Counted from the stretch's first letter, positions 10,500 through 18,292 are shown. The stretch: 39,847 nucleotides of DNA from Candidatus Parcubacteria bacterium (GCA_023132875.1 JAGLXN010000040.1:1-39847), one strand, 5' to 3'. Notes: generated by a model from the sequence alone, not told the origin. Translations and numbers: made by a program.

Positions 10500-10660
10500 G
10501 TCATTGCGAGGCTCATCAGAGCCGTGGCAATCCCGAGTCTATGCGCGCAGAACTTCAGTATAAAGCCGTGCAAAACTGAATTTGGGATCCTTCAGTCGCT
10601 CCGCTTTCTCAGGATAACAGAAAAGCAATAACAATTTAACAATACAACAATTTAACAATT
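10500..10660. repeat. TGTCAT MITE-like element and octamer array before the rodZ-like gene
   Basis: The element starts TGTCATTGCGAGG and ends CTCAGGATAACAG (near 10621). It contains the core CGAGTCTATGCGCGCAGAACTT, which is shared with 18178-18292. It is followed by (AACAATTT)n-type octamers at 10626-10660, just before the start codon at 10668. Nothing in 10363-10667 looks coding. Confidence 0.6.
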
Positions 10661-10667
10661 TATTTAT

Positions 10668-11474
10668 ATGTTAACCCGATTTAAAACTAAAAAAGTAAAT
10701 ATTACTGTAACTGTCGGAGAATGTTTAAAAAAGAAAAGAGAAGAAAAAGGAATTTCAATTAAGGAAATTAGCGAAAAACTGAAGATAAAGATGAGCTATC
10801 TTGAAGATCTTGAAGAAAACAATTATGACAAGCTTCCTCCCGATGTTTATGTCAAGGGGTTTATTAGGAGTTACGCGCAATTTGTTGGATTTAATGCGCA
10901 GAAAATGGTTGATTTGTATAGCAAGGAAAAGTTAATTAATGACAAAATTGAAAACAAAAAAAATCCCAAAAGAAAAATCAATAAAGGGAGAAAATTTTTA
11001 ATTTCTAATTATATAATAATAACTCCAAAAATACTGACTGTTATTTTTAGTTTATTTATTTTATCTATTATTGGATATTATTTATGGCATCAGATAAGTT
11101 CTTTTAATTCAACGCCATATCTTTTTATTTCAAGTCCCATTGCGGATCAAGCATCAGACAAATCAGAAATAGAAGTTGCCGGAAAAACAGAAGCTCAAGC
11201 GGTCTTGAAAATAAACGGAGAAGATGTTTTTATTGATTCTGATGGCTATTTTAGTGAAATAATTCCGCTAGAATCCGGTAATAATATCCTTGTTGTTGAA
11301 GCCACAAATAGATTTAATAGAACTGCCAGGCAAGTAAGGAATATAGTCTATGAAAAAAAGCTTGATCCGGTTCCGGTTGATTTTTTAGAGAATGATATGT
11401 TTGAGGAAAGTAATGAGGAAAATACTAAAGAAAATATATTTTTTAATGAAGAAATGGAATTTATAGGGCCGTAA
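10668..11474 (+). CDS. RodZ-like HTH membrane protein with C-terminal beta domain
   Basis: The N-terminal Cro/C1-type helix-turn-helix (residues ~12-80, with the segment KREEKGISIKEISEKLKIK and then LPPDVYVKGFIRSYAQFVG) is typical of the HTH_25/RodZ group. A basic stretch and one transmembrane helix (~122-142, ending near SIIGYYLWHQI) follow. The extracytoplasmic part has a glucodextranase-B-like/Ig-like repeat (ISSPIADQASDKSEIEVAGK then GNNILVVEATNRFNRTARQV). RodZ links the MreB cytoskeleton to the wall in rods; no mreB is in this window, so the role here is an inference from architecture. The start lies a few nt after an octamer array, with no SD. The acidic C-terminus is unstructured. Confidence 0.8.
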   Translation: MLTRFKTKKVNITVTVGECLKKKREEKGISIKEISEKLKIKMSYLEDLEENNYDKLPPDVYVKGFIRSYAQFVGFNAQKMVDLYSKEKLINDKIENKKNPKRKINKGRKFLISNYIIITPKILTVIFSLFILSIIGYYLWHQISSFNSTPYLFISSPIADQASDKSEIEVAGKTEAQAVLKINGEDVFIDSDGYFSEIIPLESGNNILVVEATNRFNRTARQVRNIVYEKKLDPVPVDFLENDMFEESNEENTKENIFFNEEMEFIGP

Positions 11475-11560
11475 TTGGAATTTTGAATTTTGAATAATGA
11501 ATAGGAAATAAATTTTTAATTTTTAATTTTGTAATTTTATAAATAAATCTTAATTTTTAA

Positions 11561-11600
11561 TGTTTAAAAATTTAGTCATTAGATCATTATTTAAAAATTA
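11561..11600. repeat. AT-rich repeat with TTTAGTCATTAG core
   Basis: This is the direct copy of the element at 391-426 (22 identical bases at one side). It sits in a longer AT-rich inverted repeat at about 11505-11630, in which AATTTTTAATTTT-type arms face AAAAATTAAAAATT arms. Confidence 0.5.
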
Positions 11601-11640
11601 AAAATTATAAAATTAACAAAACTTTTTGATAAGCTCAGGG

Positions 11641-11683
11641 TGACAATACAACAATTTAGCAATATAATAATATAATTTAATTA
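11641..11683. repeat. Octamer array before recA
   Basis: Units GACAATAC AACAATTT AGCAATAT AATAATAT in the AACAATNN orientation, about 20 nt before the recA start. A CTCAGGGTGACA element end lies just upstream. Confidence 0.55.
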
Positions 11684-11702
11684 ATTCCTAACAAACAAAT
11701 TT

Positions 11703-12743
11703 ATGGCAAAAGAAGAAGATAAAAAAAATAACGAAAAAAATGTAAATAGCGAAAAAAAAGAAAAACTAATAAAAGATACGCTGGATGAAATTAAAACCAG
11801 ATTTGGCGAGGGAGCTATTATGAAACTTGGAGAAGCAAAAACTTTAGACATTGAGTTTATTCCAACCGGATCAATTTCACTTGATATTGCTCTTGGCGGA
11901 GGAATCCCAAAGGGTAGAATAATAGAAATTTATGGTCCTGAGTCCAGCGGCAAGACAACATTGTCTTTACATATTGTTTCTGAATTACAAAAAAAAGGCG
12001 GAACAGCTGCTTTTGTGGACGCAGAGCACGCTCTTGATCCGGAATACGCGAAAAAGATCGGAGTCAAGACAAATGATTTGATCATTTCCCAGCCAGATAG
12101 CGGAGAGCAGGCTTTGGAAATCGTGGAAGCTCTTGTCAGATCAGAAGTCGTTGAGATGGTTGTCGTTGATTCTGTAGCTGCTCTTACTCCAAAAGCTGAA
12201 ATTGAAGGTGAAATGGGAGCCTCGCATATGGGTCTTCAGGCAAGGCTTATGAGCCAGGCGCTTAGGAAGCTTGCTGGAATTACGCATAAATCAAACACAA
12301 CTGTAATATTTATAAACCAAATAAGAATGAAAATTGGAGTTGTTTTTGGAAATCCAGAAACAACGACTGGGGGAAACGCCCTCAAGTTTTATTCATCTGT
12401 TAGAATTGAAGTCAGAAAATCAGCGCAGATAAAACAAGGAGAAAATATAATCGGAAACAGAGTTAAGGCAAAAGTTGTTAAAAACAAAGTAGCTCCTCCT
12501 TTTAAAACTACCGAGTTTGACATTATGTATAATGAAGGAATTTCGTATTATGGAGATATTTTAAATACTGGAGTTAAATACGGAATAGTTAAAAAAGGCG
12601 GAGCTTGGTATAATTATGGAGAAAATAAACTCGGTCAGGGCAGTGAAGCTAGCAAGAGATTTTTGAAAGAAAATCCAAAGATTGCAAATGAGATTATCAA
12701 AAAGATAAATGAAGCGGTAAAGAAAGAAGCGGAGAGCGCTTGA
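11703..12743 (+). CDS. recA: Recombinase RecA
   Basis: This is an ATP-dependent strand-exchange protein for homologous recombination and DNA repair. The 346-aa length is normal. Walker A is GPESSGKT (Lys84). [12 protein letters not shown] carries Walker B, and the L2 loop region includes [20 protein letters not shown]. The C-terminal domain is present but ends in a mild KEAESA tail rather than a strongly acidic one. The N-terminus has a short Lys/Glu-rich extension before the conserved core. It starts at ATG 11703 without a Shine-Dalgarno and is the only gene here that stops at TGA. No lexA or recX neighbour is seen. Confidence 0.98.
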   Translation: MAKEEDKKNNEKNVNSEKKEKLIKDTLDEIKTRFGEGAIMKLGEAKTLDIEFIPTGSISLDIALGGGIPKGRIIEIYGPESSGKTTLSLHIVSELQKKGGTAAFVDAEHALDPEYAKKIGVKTNDLIISQPDSGEQALEIVEALVRSEVVEMVVVDSVAALTPKAEIEGEMGASHMGLQARLMSQALRKLAGITHKSNTTVIFINQIRMKIGVVFGNPETTTGGNALKFYSSVRIEVRKSAQIKQGENIIGNRVKAKVVKNKVAPPFKTTEFDIMYNEGISYYGDILNTGVKYGIVKKGGAWYNYGENKLGQGSEASKRFLKENPKIANEIIKKINEAVKKEAESA

Positions 12744-12785
12744 TACTTATATTAAATTTTACTTTGTCTAACGCTCAGTTTTGTT

Positions 12786-12809
12786 GGCTCCATTCTCCTG
12801 AATGGAGCC
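12786..12809 (+). terminator. Hairpin after recA
   Basis: GGCTCCATTC and GAATGGAGCC form a perfect 10-bp stem with a TCCT loop, 43 nt after recA. It is followed by CCTTGTG rather than a clean T run, so it may be a shortened member of the GGCTCCATAG repeat family used as a terminator. Confidence 0.45.
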
Positions 12810-12845
12810 CCTTGTGTAAATATAAAGTGTAACTATGCTTGCTAT

Positions 12846-13029
12846 ATAGTGATATTACTTTAAATTAACTAGTTTGTCATTCTGAATTTAGTTCAGAATC
12901 TTTATGCAATCAAGGTTATGTTTGCTTATTTAAAACTAGACGTAGTAATCAAAAGATCTTGAAACAAGTTCAGAGCCTGTCCTGAATTCAGTTCAGGAAT
13001 GACAGGATAATTTAAAGTAATACCACTAT
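12846..13029. mobile_element. MITE-like element with 22-bp terminal inverted repeats
   Basis: The left end at 12846-12867 and the right end at 13008-13029 are inverted copies with 21 of 22 bases matching; the core is TTACTTTAAATTA and the outer part is ATAGTGRTA. The 184-bp interior has two palindromes (TCATTCTGAA..TTCAGAATC and CCTGAATTCAGTTCAGG followed by AATGACAG) and no ORF. No clear target duplication is seen. The size, ends and lack of coding suggest a non-autonomous mobile element. Confidence 0.65.
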
Positions 13030-13080
13030 GCAGCTGATAGGATTGTTTAATGGAGTTTAACAAAAGACTCCAATCGGCAA

Positions 13081-13158
13081 ACTGGAGTCAACGGAGTAAT
13101 AAAAGATGATAGTTTGGTCAAGGTTGATGCGGACAACGGAATTGTTAAAGTAATTTAA
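13081..13158 (+). pseudogene. Remnant of a PEP-utilising mobile (swivel) domain
   Basis: In frame, the sequence before TAA at 13156 ends NGVIKDDSLVKVDADNGIVK plus VI. This resembles the end of the PEP-synthase/PPDK mobile domain, where a segment like 'NATxVLKDGDxVxVDxxxGIVK' is usual. The upstream catalytic His part is absent; repeat DNA and a MITE-like element lie there instead. It sits 13 nt before a lone ATP-grasp gene of the same enzyme family. I infer a broken gene; chance similarity is possible because only about 25 codons remain. Confidence 0.5.
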
Positions 13159-13171
13159 AAAATAAAATAAT

Positions 13172-14116
13172 ATGCTCACAAAAAACTTTAAACAACTCTC
13201 AAAATCCGATGTTTCTATTGCTGGTGGGAAGGGGGCTTCGCTTGGAGAAATGGCAAATGCAAAAATTTCCGTACCTGAAGGTCTTGTGATTTTGTCGTCT
13301 GTTTTTGACAGATTCCTTGAAGAGACTAATCTTGGGATTAAAATAGAATCAATAATAAAAAAAGTAAATTATGAAGACATTGGCTCAGTTGATAGGGCTT
13401 CAAATGAAATTAGAGATCTGATTGCTGGCGCGAATATGCCGGAAGATATATCTGAAGCTGTTGTCAAAGAATTTGCTAAATTAAACGCTAAATATGTTGC
13501 TGTGAGATCTTCCGCTACTGCTGAAGATTCTTCAGCCGCGTCTTGGGCGGGGGAGTTGGAAAGCTATCTTAATGTTACAAAAAGCAATTTATTAGATTCG
13601 GTAAAAAAATGCTGGTCATCGCTTTTTACTCCTCGCGCTATATTTTATCGCTTTGAAAAAAAAATGAGCAAACAAAAAGTTTCTGTCGCTGTTGTTGTTC
13701 AAAAAATGATCCAGTCTGAAATTTCCGGAATTTGCTTTACTGTTCATCCCGTAACAAAAGATCATAATCAAATGGTCATTGAAGCTGGATATGGATTGGG
13801 CGAGGCTATTGTTGGCGGGAAAATTACTCCGGATACATATATAATTGACAAAAATTCAAAACATAGTTTTAATATTTTAGATAAGAATATTTCTGAACAA
13901 AAGATGATGATCGTAAAAAATAAAAATGGCACGGTTGAAAAAATTGTGCCGAGAGCAAAGCAAGGTAAACAAAAGCTAACCGATAAGCAAGTCAAAGAAC
14001 TCGCCAAAGTTTGTTTTGAAATAGAGAAGCATTACAAAAAACCGCAGGATATTGAATGGGCTTTAGGGAAAGACAAATTCTATATTGTTCAATCAAGACC
14101 AATTACCGCTTTATAG
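13172..14116 (+). CDS. Lone PEP synthase/PPDK N-terminal ATP-grasp domain protein
   Basis: This is the nucleotide-binding (PPDK_N) domain of phosphoenolpyruvate synthase or pyruvate phosphate dikinase. Visible motifs are GGKGASLGEMANAKISVPEG near the N-terminus, the ATP-binding AVRSSATAEDSSAASWAG (~110-128), GEAIVGGKITPDTYIID (~211-227) and the terminal DIEWALGKDKFYIVQSRPIT. It stops at the domain border at 314 aa. The phosphohistidine mobile domain and PEP/pyruvate barrel that complete the roughly 750-900-aa enzyme are missing. The remnant at 13081-13158 suggests a mobile domain once lay upstream. Alone it could phosphorylate a partner's histidine or be inactive; it could also act with a separately encoded domain. 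No Shine-Dalgarno is visible. Confidence 0.85.
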   Translation: MLTKNFKQLSKSDVSIAGGKGASLGEMANAKISVPEGLVILSSVFDRFLEETNLGIKIESIIKKVNYEDIGSVDRASNEIRDLIAGANMPEDISEAVVKEFAKLNAKYVAVRSSATAEDSSAASWAGELESYLNVTKSNLLDSVKKCWSSLFTPRAIFYRFEKKMSKQKVSVAVVVQKMIQSEISGICFTVHPVTKDHNQMVIEAGYGLGEAIVGGKITPDTYIIDKNSKHSFNILDKNISEQKMMIVKNKNGTVEKIVPRAKQGKQKLTDKQVKELAKVCFEIEKHYKKPQDIEWALGKDKFYIVQSRPITAL

Positions 14117-14154
14117 CTTATTGTTAAGGAATTTGAATATTTACATTTTGAAAA

Positions 14155-14188
14155 GAAACTTGGTTTCGGGTACCCGAAACCAAGTTTC
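14155..14188. repeat. Perfect 34-bp palindrome
   Basis: GAAACTTGGTTTCGGGT is followed at once by its exact complement, with no loop and no mismatch. It lies between convergent genes, 39 bp after the ATP-grasp gene. No T run follows on either strand, so it is not a standard intrinsic terminator. Confidence 0.8.
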
Positions 14189-14241
14189 AGAATGGATAGG
14201 TGTATGTTAAAGATTTAATTCAAGTAATTTATTTTACATAA

Positions 14242-14274
14242 AAATATGCCAGTTTAAAAACTGGCATATTTTTT
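14242..14274. terminator. Bidirectional intrinsic terminator
   Basis: AAATATGCCAGTTT and AAACTGGCATATTT form a 14-bp stem around a 2-nt centre. T6 follows on the plus strand and A-rich flank precedes it. It separates the convergent ATP-grasp gene and the rpsF-ssb-rpsR operon. The 14275-14401 stretch holds nothing else I can name. Confidence 0.85.
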
Positions 14275-14401
14275 CTCAACACAAAATCGTTTTTTTGTGT
14301 GATGTTTTAATACTAAGAAATTTGAATTTACACTCTAAAAAGTGAACTCCTATTCTGAAGTTTGGGTTTTAACCTGTAAAAATGTATTACTAGAACTATA
14401 T

Positions 14402-14629
14402 TTACTTTGAAACATATGGAAGTAATCCCATAAATCTTGCTCTTTTGATTGCGTTTGCGATCTGTCTTTGATGTTTTGTACAAGCTCCCGTTCTTTTTGG
14501 CTGCACAATTTTAGCGCGCTGATTTATAAATCTTCTCAGTGTTTGAGGGTCTTTATAATCTACATTTCTTTCTTTTTCAACACAAAACAAACATTGTTTT
14601 TTTGGTTGTAATATATCGCGATTCATCAT
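14402..14629 (-). CDS. rpsR: 30S ribosomal protein S18
   Basis: This is a small-subunit ribosomal protein that binds next to S6 at the platform. Its 75 aa include the S18 signature DYKDPQTLRRFINQRAKI followed by KRTGACTKHQRQIANAIKR. The N-terminal CLFCVEKERNVDY has a Cys pair plus a later Cys, as in zinc-capable S18 variants. It is the last gene of the minus-strand rpsF-ssb-rpsR operon, 23 nt after ssb. A strong intrinsic terminator lies downstream at 14242-14274. Confidence 0.97.
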   Translation of the reverse strand: MMNRDILQPKKQCLFCVEKERNVDYKDPQTLRRFINQRAKIVQPKRTGACTKHQRQIANAIKRARFMGLLPYVSK

Positions 14630-14652
14630 AATTAGTTAAGTTTATAATTTGT

Positions 14653-15141
14653 TTAAAACGGTATGTCTTCAATTTTTATCTCTTCATCATCATTAGAAAT
14701 GTTCTTCGGAGTTTGCTCGTTTGTTTGATTTTGGCTGGTATTATTTTGTGCAGGTTCTTCTTTTACCTGATTATTTTGATTAGCTTGATAAGTTGAACCT
14801 TCTTCTTGAGATCTTGGTCTCGGTCCCATTTGCATATTTTCCGCGATTATTTCTGTTTTTGATCTCTTGACTCCGTCCTGACCGTCCCATGTTCTGGTTT
14901 CCAGTCTTCCTTCAAAAAGAACTAATTGACCTTTTGTGAGATATTGTCCGCATATTTCAGCAAGTTTACCCCAGGCGACAATACTGTGATATTCAACTTT
15001 TTCTTGTTTTTCTCCGTTATTTGTATTCCAAACTCTGTTAGACGCGACACCGATTGAAGCTACGGTTTGGCCGTTCGGAGTAGTTCTGGTTTCAGGGTCT
15101 TTCGTTACCCTCCCTATTATTATAGCTTTGTTGAAATTCAT
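14653..15141 (-). CDS. ssb: Single-stranded DNA-binding protein
   Basis: This protein coats single-stranded DNA in replication and repair. The 162-aa protein has an N-terminal OB fold (residues ~1-110, beginning NFNKAIIIGRVTKDPETR and including WGKLAEICGQYLTKGQLV). A Gln/Asn-rich flexible linker follows, then an acidic tip ending EEIKIEDIPF that normally recruits partner proteins. It lies between rpsF and rpsR, as in the classic bacterial operon, so it is likely expressed with the ribosomal proteins. It has no obvious Shine-Dalgarno. Confidence 0.97.
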   Translation of the reverse strand: MNFNKAIIIGRVTKDPETRTTPNGQTVASIGVASNRVWNTNNGEKQEKVEYHSIVAWGKLAEICGQYLTKGQLVLFEGRLETRTWDGQDGVKRSKTEIIAENMQMGPRPRSQEEGSTYQANQNNQVKEEPAQNNTSQNQTNEQTPKNISNDDEEIKIEDIPF

Positions 15142-15219
15142 AGTTTTAAATTAAACTGATTAAATTAGGTAGATAAAATTCATTCGTGAAAATTTGTTAT
15201 TGATTCGTATAAATTTGTT

Positions 15220-15936
15220 TTATATCATTGAATCTTCAAGAATTTCGTCAAGTTTATCTTCAAGGTCTTCAAGTTTTATCTTCTTTTTCTTTTTGCTTGC
15301 TCCCTTTTCTTCCTTTTCCTTCTTTTTCCCTTCTTCTTTTTCTAATTCCTGTGGAGTTATTTTTTCATCTGCTTTCTCTTTCTTAATTTCATCCTTCTTT
15401 TCAATATCTTCTTTTGGCATTATCTCTTTCTTTTTCTTTTCTTCAGTTTTTAAAATTTTCCTATCATCTTTCTTTTTTTGCTCTTCAGCTGTTTTAGTTT
15501 CTTCTTTTTTGTTTTCTTTTTCTTGCTCAGCCTTTTTTCTAGCAAATAATTTTTGTAGTTGGGCTAATTCTTCTTTACTCATCGGATTAGCTTGAAGCAT
15601 AAAATGTCTTAAAATATTTTTATTCATTTTAAGATATTTATCAATTTCTTTAAGTTTATTTCCTTCGCTGCTGAAATTGAAAAGACAATAGAAGCCAAAG
15701 CGATTCTTTTTTATAACATATGCCAGTTTGCGTTTTACCACTGGAAGATTTTTTAATTCTTCAGAACCTTCCTCTTTTGACATCTCAGTTTTTGATAAAA
15801 AAGGATGATCAAGTAAAGTTTCAAGCTTTTCCCCTCCTATCTTTAGAATTTCCTTTTCTATATCTCTGAAAGCAGATTTAATTTCCGCGCCTGTCATATT
15901 TGACGGCAGAATATAAAGTAGTTCGTAATTGTTCAT
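15220..15936 (-). CDS. rpsF: 30S ribosomal protein S6 with long charged C-terminal extension
   Basis: S6 pairs with S18 on the 30S platform. The fold is in residues ~1-115 (MNNYELLYILPSNMTGAEIK near the start; PVVKRKLAYVIKKNRFGFYC centrally). The family is usually about 95-135 aa; here the protein runs to 238 aa. The extra ~115 residues are almost only Lys and Glu, with predicted coiled-coil character and an acidic end (LEDLEDKLDEILEDSMI). It heads the rpsF-ssb-rpsR operon. An AACAATNN octamer array ends a few nt before its start codon on the coding strand. The extension could be a flexible tail contacting RNA or partners; that is an inference. Confidence 0.93.
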   Translation of the reverse strand: MNNYELLYILPSNMTGAEIKSAFRDIEKEILKIGGEKLETLLDHPFLSKTEMSKEEGSEELKNLPVVKRKLAYVIKKNRFGFYCLFNFSSEGNKLKEIDKYLKMNKNILRHFMLQANPMSKEELAQLQKLFARKKAEQEKENKKEETKTAEEQKKKDDRKILKTEEKKKKEIMPKEDIEKKDEIKKEKADEKITPQELEKEEGKKKEKEEKGASKKKKKIKLEDLEDKLDEILEDSMI

Positions 15937-15995
15937 TTGATTATATTGTTATAAATTATATTGTTAAATTGTTCTATTGCTAGATTGTTATGCAT
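15937..15995. repeat. Octamer array upstream of rpsF
   Basis: On the coding (minus) strand the array reads AACAATCT AGCAATAG AACAATTT AACAATAT and ends close to the rpsF start codon. The rest of 15996-16293 has a long dyad (CATATATGG at 16051 with CCATATAT at 16091), a variant array (AACATATA AACATTTT AACATATA at ~16157-16184) and a GTTCCATAG repeat. I see no gene there. Confidence 0.6.
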
Positions 15996-16201
15996 GATAC
16001 AATAATATAGCAAGATGATTTTAAGTTAAATTTAGCGCAAAAAAAGCAGACATATATGGACCTTTGGGCGCAGAAATTAACTTATCTGTGCCATATATCT
16101 TTGATGCCTATATTTTATCATGGGGTTTTGTTTTTGGCAAGAGCAGTGGCATTTTAACATATAAACATTTTAACATATAAACAATAAAAATTGAGTTGAT
16201 A

Positions 16202-16230
16202 GTTCCATAGTCCTTTTAAGGCTGTGGAAC
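16202..16230. repeat. GTTCCATAG inverted repeat
   Basis: GTTCCATAGTCC pairs with GGCTGTGGAAC. The flank (CCGTATCTGCAAAC, then TATTTATTTATATTAA and TTTGCATT) closely matches the flank of the copy at 32167. These are therefore two copies of a roughly 70-bp element rather than only a shared stem. Confidence 0.6.
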
Positions 16231-16293
16231 CGTATCTGCAAACTGTATTTATTTATATTAACAATTTGCATTCAGGGTATTAAATTTTCACGG

Positions 16294-16809
16294 TTATAAA
16301 TCTAAAATATTCCAATTTTCCTTGTATTTATTAAGCCAGCCTTCACTATGTTCTTTAATGAAAGGGTGATCTGTTTTAAGTGTTTTGGAATAGTCTGGCA
16401 GAAGACGCCTCATGTCAGTATTTTTATGCGGTCTACCGTTCTTTCCAGGCAGTGACAGCCATATTTTATGAGCAGCGCTAATAACTTTAGCAACTGCTTT
16501 ACTGGGAATAATATAAATTATCGGAACTTTATTTATTTCGTTCGGTAAATCAACAAAACAATAATATAAGTTTTTTTCAATTAATTTTTCGTGTTTTACT
16601 TTCATATGCCAGCCATTATCACTGCCTTTTTTTAATCTTGTTTTTACTTGAATTGCCACTCGTCTTTTGCCTTTAATGTCAGTAACGATAAGATCTAAAT
16701 TTGAAGCTCCTTGTGGAGCAAGCCCAGCAATATGTCCCAATTCAAGCAAACGAAAAATAATATAATGTTCACCTGCTGCTCCCGTTAATGCTGTTTTATT
16801 GATTGTCAT
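16294..16809 (-). CDS. PD-(D/E)XK nuclease-like protein
   Basis: This 171-aa protein looks like a small restriction-endonuclease-fold protein. The N-terminal GEHYIIFRLLELGHIAGLAP has the conserved Glu14 at the first helix. LDLIVTD supplies Asp39 and VAIQVKTR supplies Gln54-x-Lys56, together forming an E..D..QxK core. This pattern is common in uncharacterised nuclease-like families and group-I-intron-type homing or repair nucleases. The C-terminal half is basic and aromatic. No methyltransferase or specificity gene is beside it, so restriction-modification is not supported. The start ATG 16809 lacks a Shine-Dalgarno. The function is unknown; the fold assignment is moderately sure. Confidence 0.65.
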   Translation of the reverse strand: MTINKTALTGAAGEHYIIFRLLELGHIAGLAPQGASNLDLIVTDIKGKRRVAIQVKTRLKKGSDNGWHMKVKHEKLIEKNLYYCFVDLPNEINKVPIIYIIPSKAVAKVISAAHKIWLSLPGKNGRPHKNTDMRRLLPDYSKTLKTDHPFIKEHSEGWLNKYKENWNILDL

Positions 16810-16885
16810 AGTAAAAATTTAATAATATTTTGGATAATCCGTTTTTATGCGAATAAAATGTTTTTGTTATCATTGGTTTGTCTAC

Positions 16886-17036
16886 TGTCATCCTGAACTT
16901 GTTTCAGGATCTTTTGTATGTTAGGTTTTGTCTTAATTTATTTCACAAAATTAAATGTAACGGACGGTAGATTCTGAAATAAATTCAGAATGACATTTTT
17001 ACAACAATCCAACAATTTAACAATCCAACAATTTAA
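16886..17036. repeat. TGTCAT-ended element and octamer array after ychF
   Basis: The element runs from TGTCATCCTGAACTTGTTTC to TTCAGAATGACA (16886-16995) with inverted ends. The array AACAATCC AACAATTT AACAATCC AACAATTT (17001-17036) touches the ychF stop. On the ychF strand the order is stop, NNATTGTT array, element. Confidence 0.65.
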
Positions 17037-17037
17037 T

Positions 17038-18108
17038 CTAAATCTTAAACTCAATCACATCTCCATCTTGAACAATATATTCTTTCCCTTCTGTTCGTAA
17101 TAATCCTTTTTCAGTCGCGTTTTGCCATGATTCGGAATCTAATAATTTTTGCCAATTAATGATGCTAGCACGAATAAATTTTTCTTCAAAATCACCGTGA
17201 ATCGCGCGGCCTGCTTGCGGGGCTGTGGAATCTTTTCTGACTGTCCAGGCGCGCGTTTCGTCTTCACCTGTTGTGAGGAATGTTATAAGTCCCAATAGGT
17301 CATAGCATTTTACGATTAAATCATCTAAACTGGAAATATTTTCATCCAATTTTGTTTCGGCTTTAAATTCTTGAGCTTCTTCAATGGAAAGTTCTGATAG
17401 GTCTAGTTCAAATTTTATTGGGAGAAAAATTTTGTTATTGATCTCACTAAGAACTTCATTTACATTTATTTTTTGATTTTCATTAACATTCACTATATAA
17501 AAAACCGGCTTATTAGTTAAAAGCTGAAGTTCTTTGACAGCCTTTTTTTCATTTTCGTCTAATTCGACGCTATTTGCGAATTTTTCATTTTCAAGCGCTA
17601 GTTTATATTTTTCAAGAATATTTTGAAGCTCCATTGCTTCTTTCTTACCTGCTTTGACATCTTTTTGTATCTTTGACAAGCTCTTATTAATTGTTTCTAA
17701 ATCAGCCAAAATAAGCTCAAGATTAATTGTTTCAATATCATCTTTAGGATCTGTTTTGCCGCTGACATGAGTAATGTTTCTATCTTCAAATCCTCTTACA
17801 ATATGGACTATCATATCCACCTCTCTTATATTAGAAAGAAATTTATTTCCAAGTCCTTCCCCTTTGTGCGCGCCTTTTACAAGTCCGGCAATGTCAACAA
17901 ATTCAATGGCTGTGGGAATTATTTTCTTGCTTTTTGAGAATTCAGCTAATTCTTCCAACCTTTTGTCGGGCACTTTTACAATGCCAATATTTGGGTCTAT
18001 TGTGCAAAATGGATAATTTGAAATGTCTATTTCTTTTCTTGTTAATGCTTTAAATAGCGTGGATTTTCCTACATTAGGAAGTCCCACTATTCCGGCTGAA
18101 AATCCCAT
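17038..18108 (-). CDS. ychF: Ribosome-binding ATPase YchF (Obg family)
   Basis: This is a conserved P-loop NTPase of the Obg/HflX superfamily that binds ribosomes and hydrolyses ATP. The 356-aa protein has Walker A GLPNVGKST (~10-18), switch FVDIAGLVKGAHKGEGLGNKF, the altered G4 motif NVNE that gives YchF adenine preference, and a coiled-coil insertion (~130-205). It ends with a TGS domain (QAGRAIHGDFEEKFIRASII, ending QDGDVIEFKI). The coding-strand leader has period-8 repeats (AAGAAGCT AAGAAGCT ...) up to the ATG. It is not obviously in an operon. Confidence 0.97.
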   Translation of the reverse strand: MGFSAGIVGLPNVGKSTLFKALTRKEIDISNYPFCTIDPNIGIVKVPDKRLEELAEFSKSKKIIPTAIEFVDIAGLVKGAHKGEGLGNKFLSNIREVDMIVHIVRGFEDRNITHVSGKTDPKDDIETINLELILADLETINKSLSKIQKDVKAGKKEAMELQNILEKYKLALENEKFANSVELDENEKKAVKELQLLTNKPVFYIVNVNENQKINVNEVLSEINNKIFLPIKFELDLSELSIEEAQEFKAETKLDENISSLDDLIVKCYDLLGLITFLTTGEDETRAWTVRKDSTAPQAGRAIHGDFEEKFIRASIINWQKLLDSESWQNATEKGLLRTEGKEYIVQDGDVIEFKI

Positions 18109-18177
18109 GGAGTTGTGTTAGCTTATTAGGTTGTAGCTTCTTAGCTTCTTAGGGTTTATTTTTATATTGTCATTCTG

Positions 18178-18292
18178 AGCGAAACGAAGAATCACGAGTC
18201 TACGCGCGCGGAACTTTCTATTATGTCAATACGACACTCTGAGCGAGATCCTTCGTTGATACTCAGGATGACAGCGTAGTTCAGGATGACAG
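18178..18292. repeat. TGTCAT MITE-like element upstream of ychF
   Basis: It begins TGTCATTCTGAGCGAAACGA and ends ACTCAGGATGACAG (18274), with a second end copy at 18292. It contains the core CGAGTCTACGCGCGCGGAACTT, shared with 10500-10618 and in part with 31035-31140. The spacer 18109-18428 has no other visible content except a terminator. Confidence 0.65.

Noticed and set aside
15194-15595. 133-codon Ser/Phe-rich plus-strand frame
   Set aside because: It is the antisense of the Lys/Glu tail of S6, whose codon bias opens the other strand.
16294-16809. Restriction-modification system
   Set aside because: Only a single nuclease-like gene is present; no methyltransferase or specificity gene is nearby.
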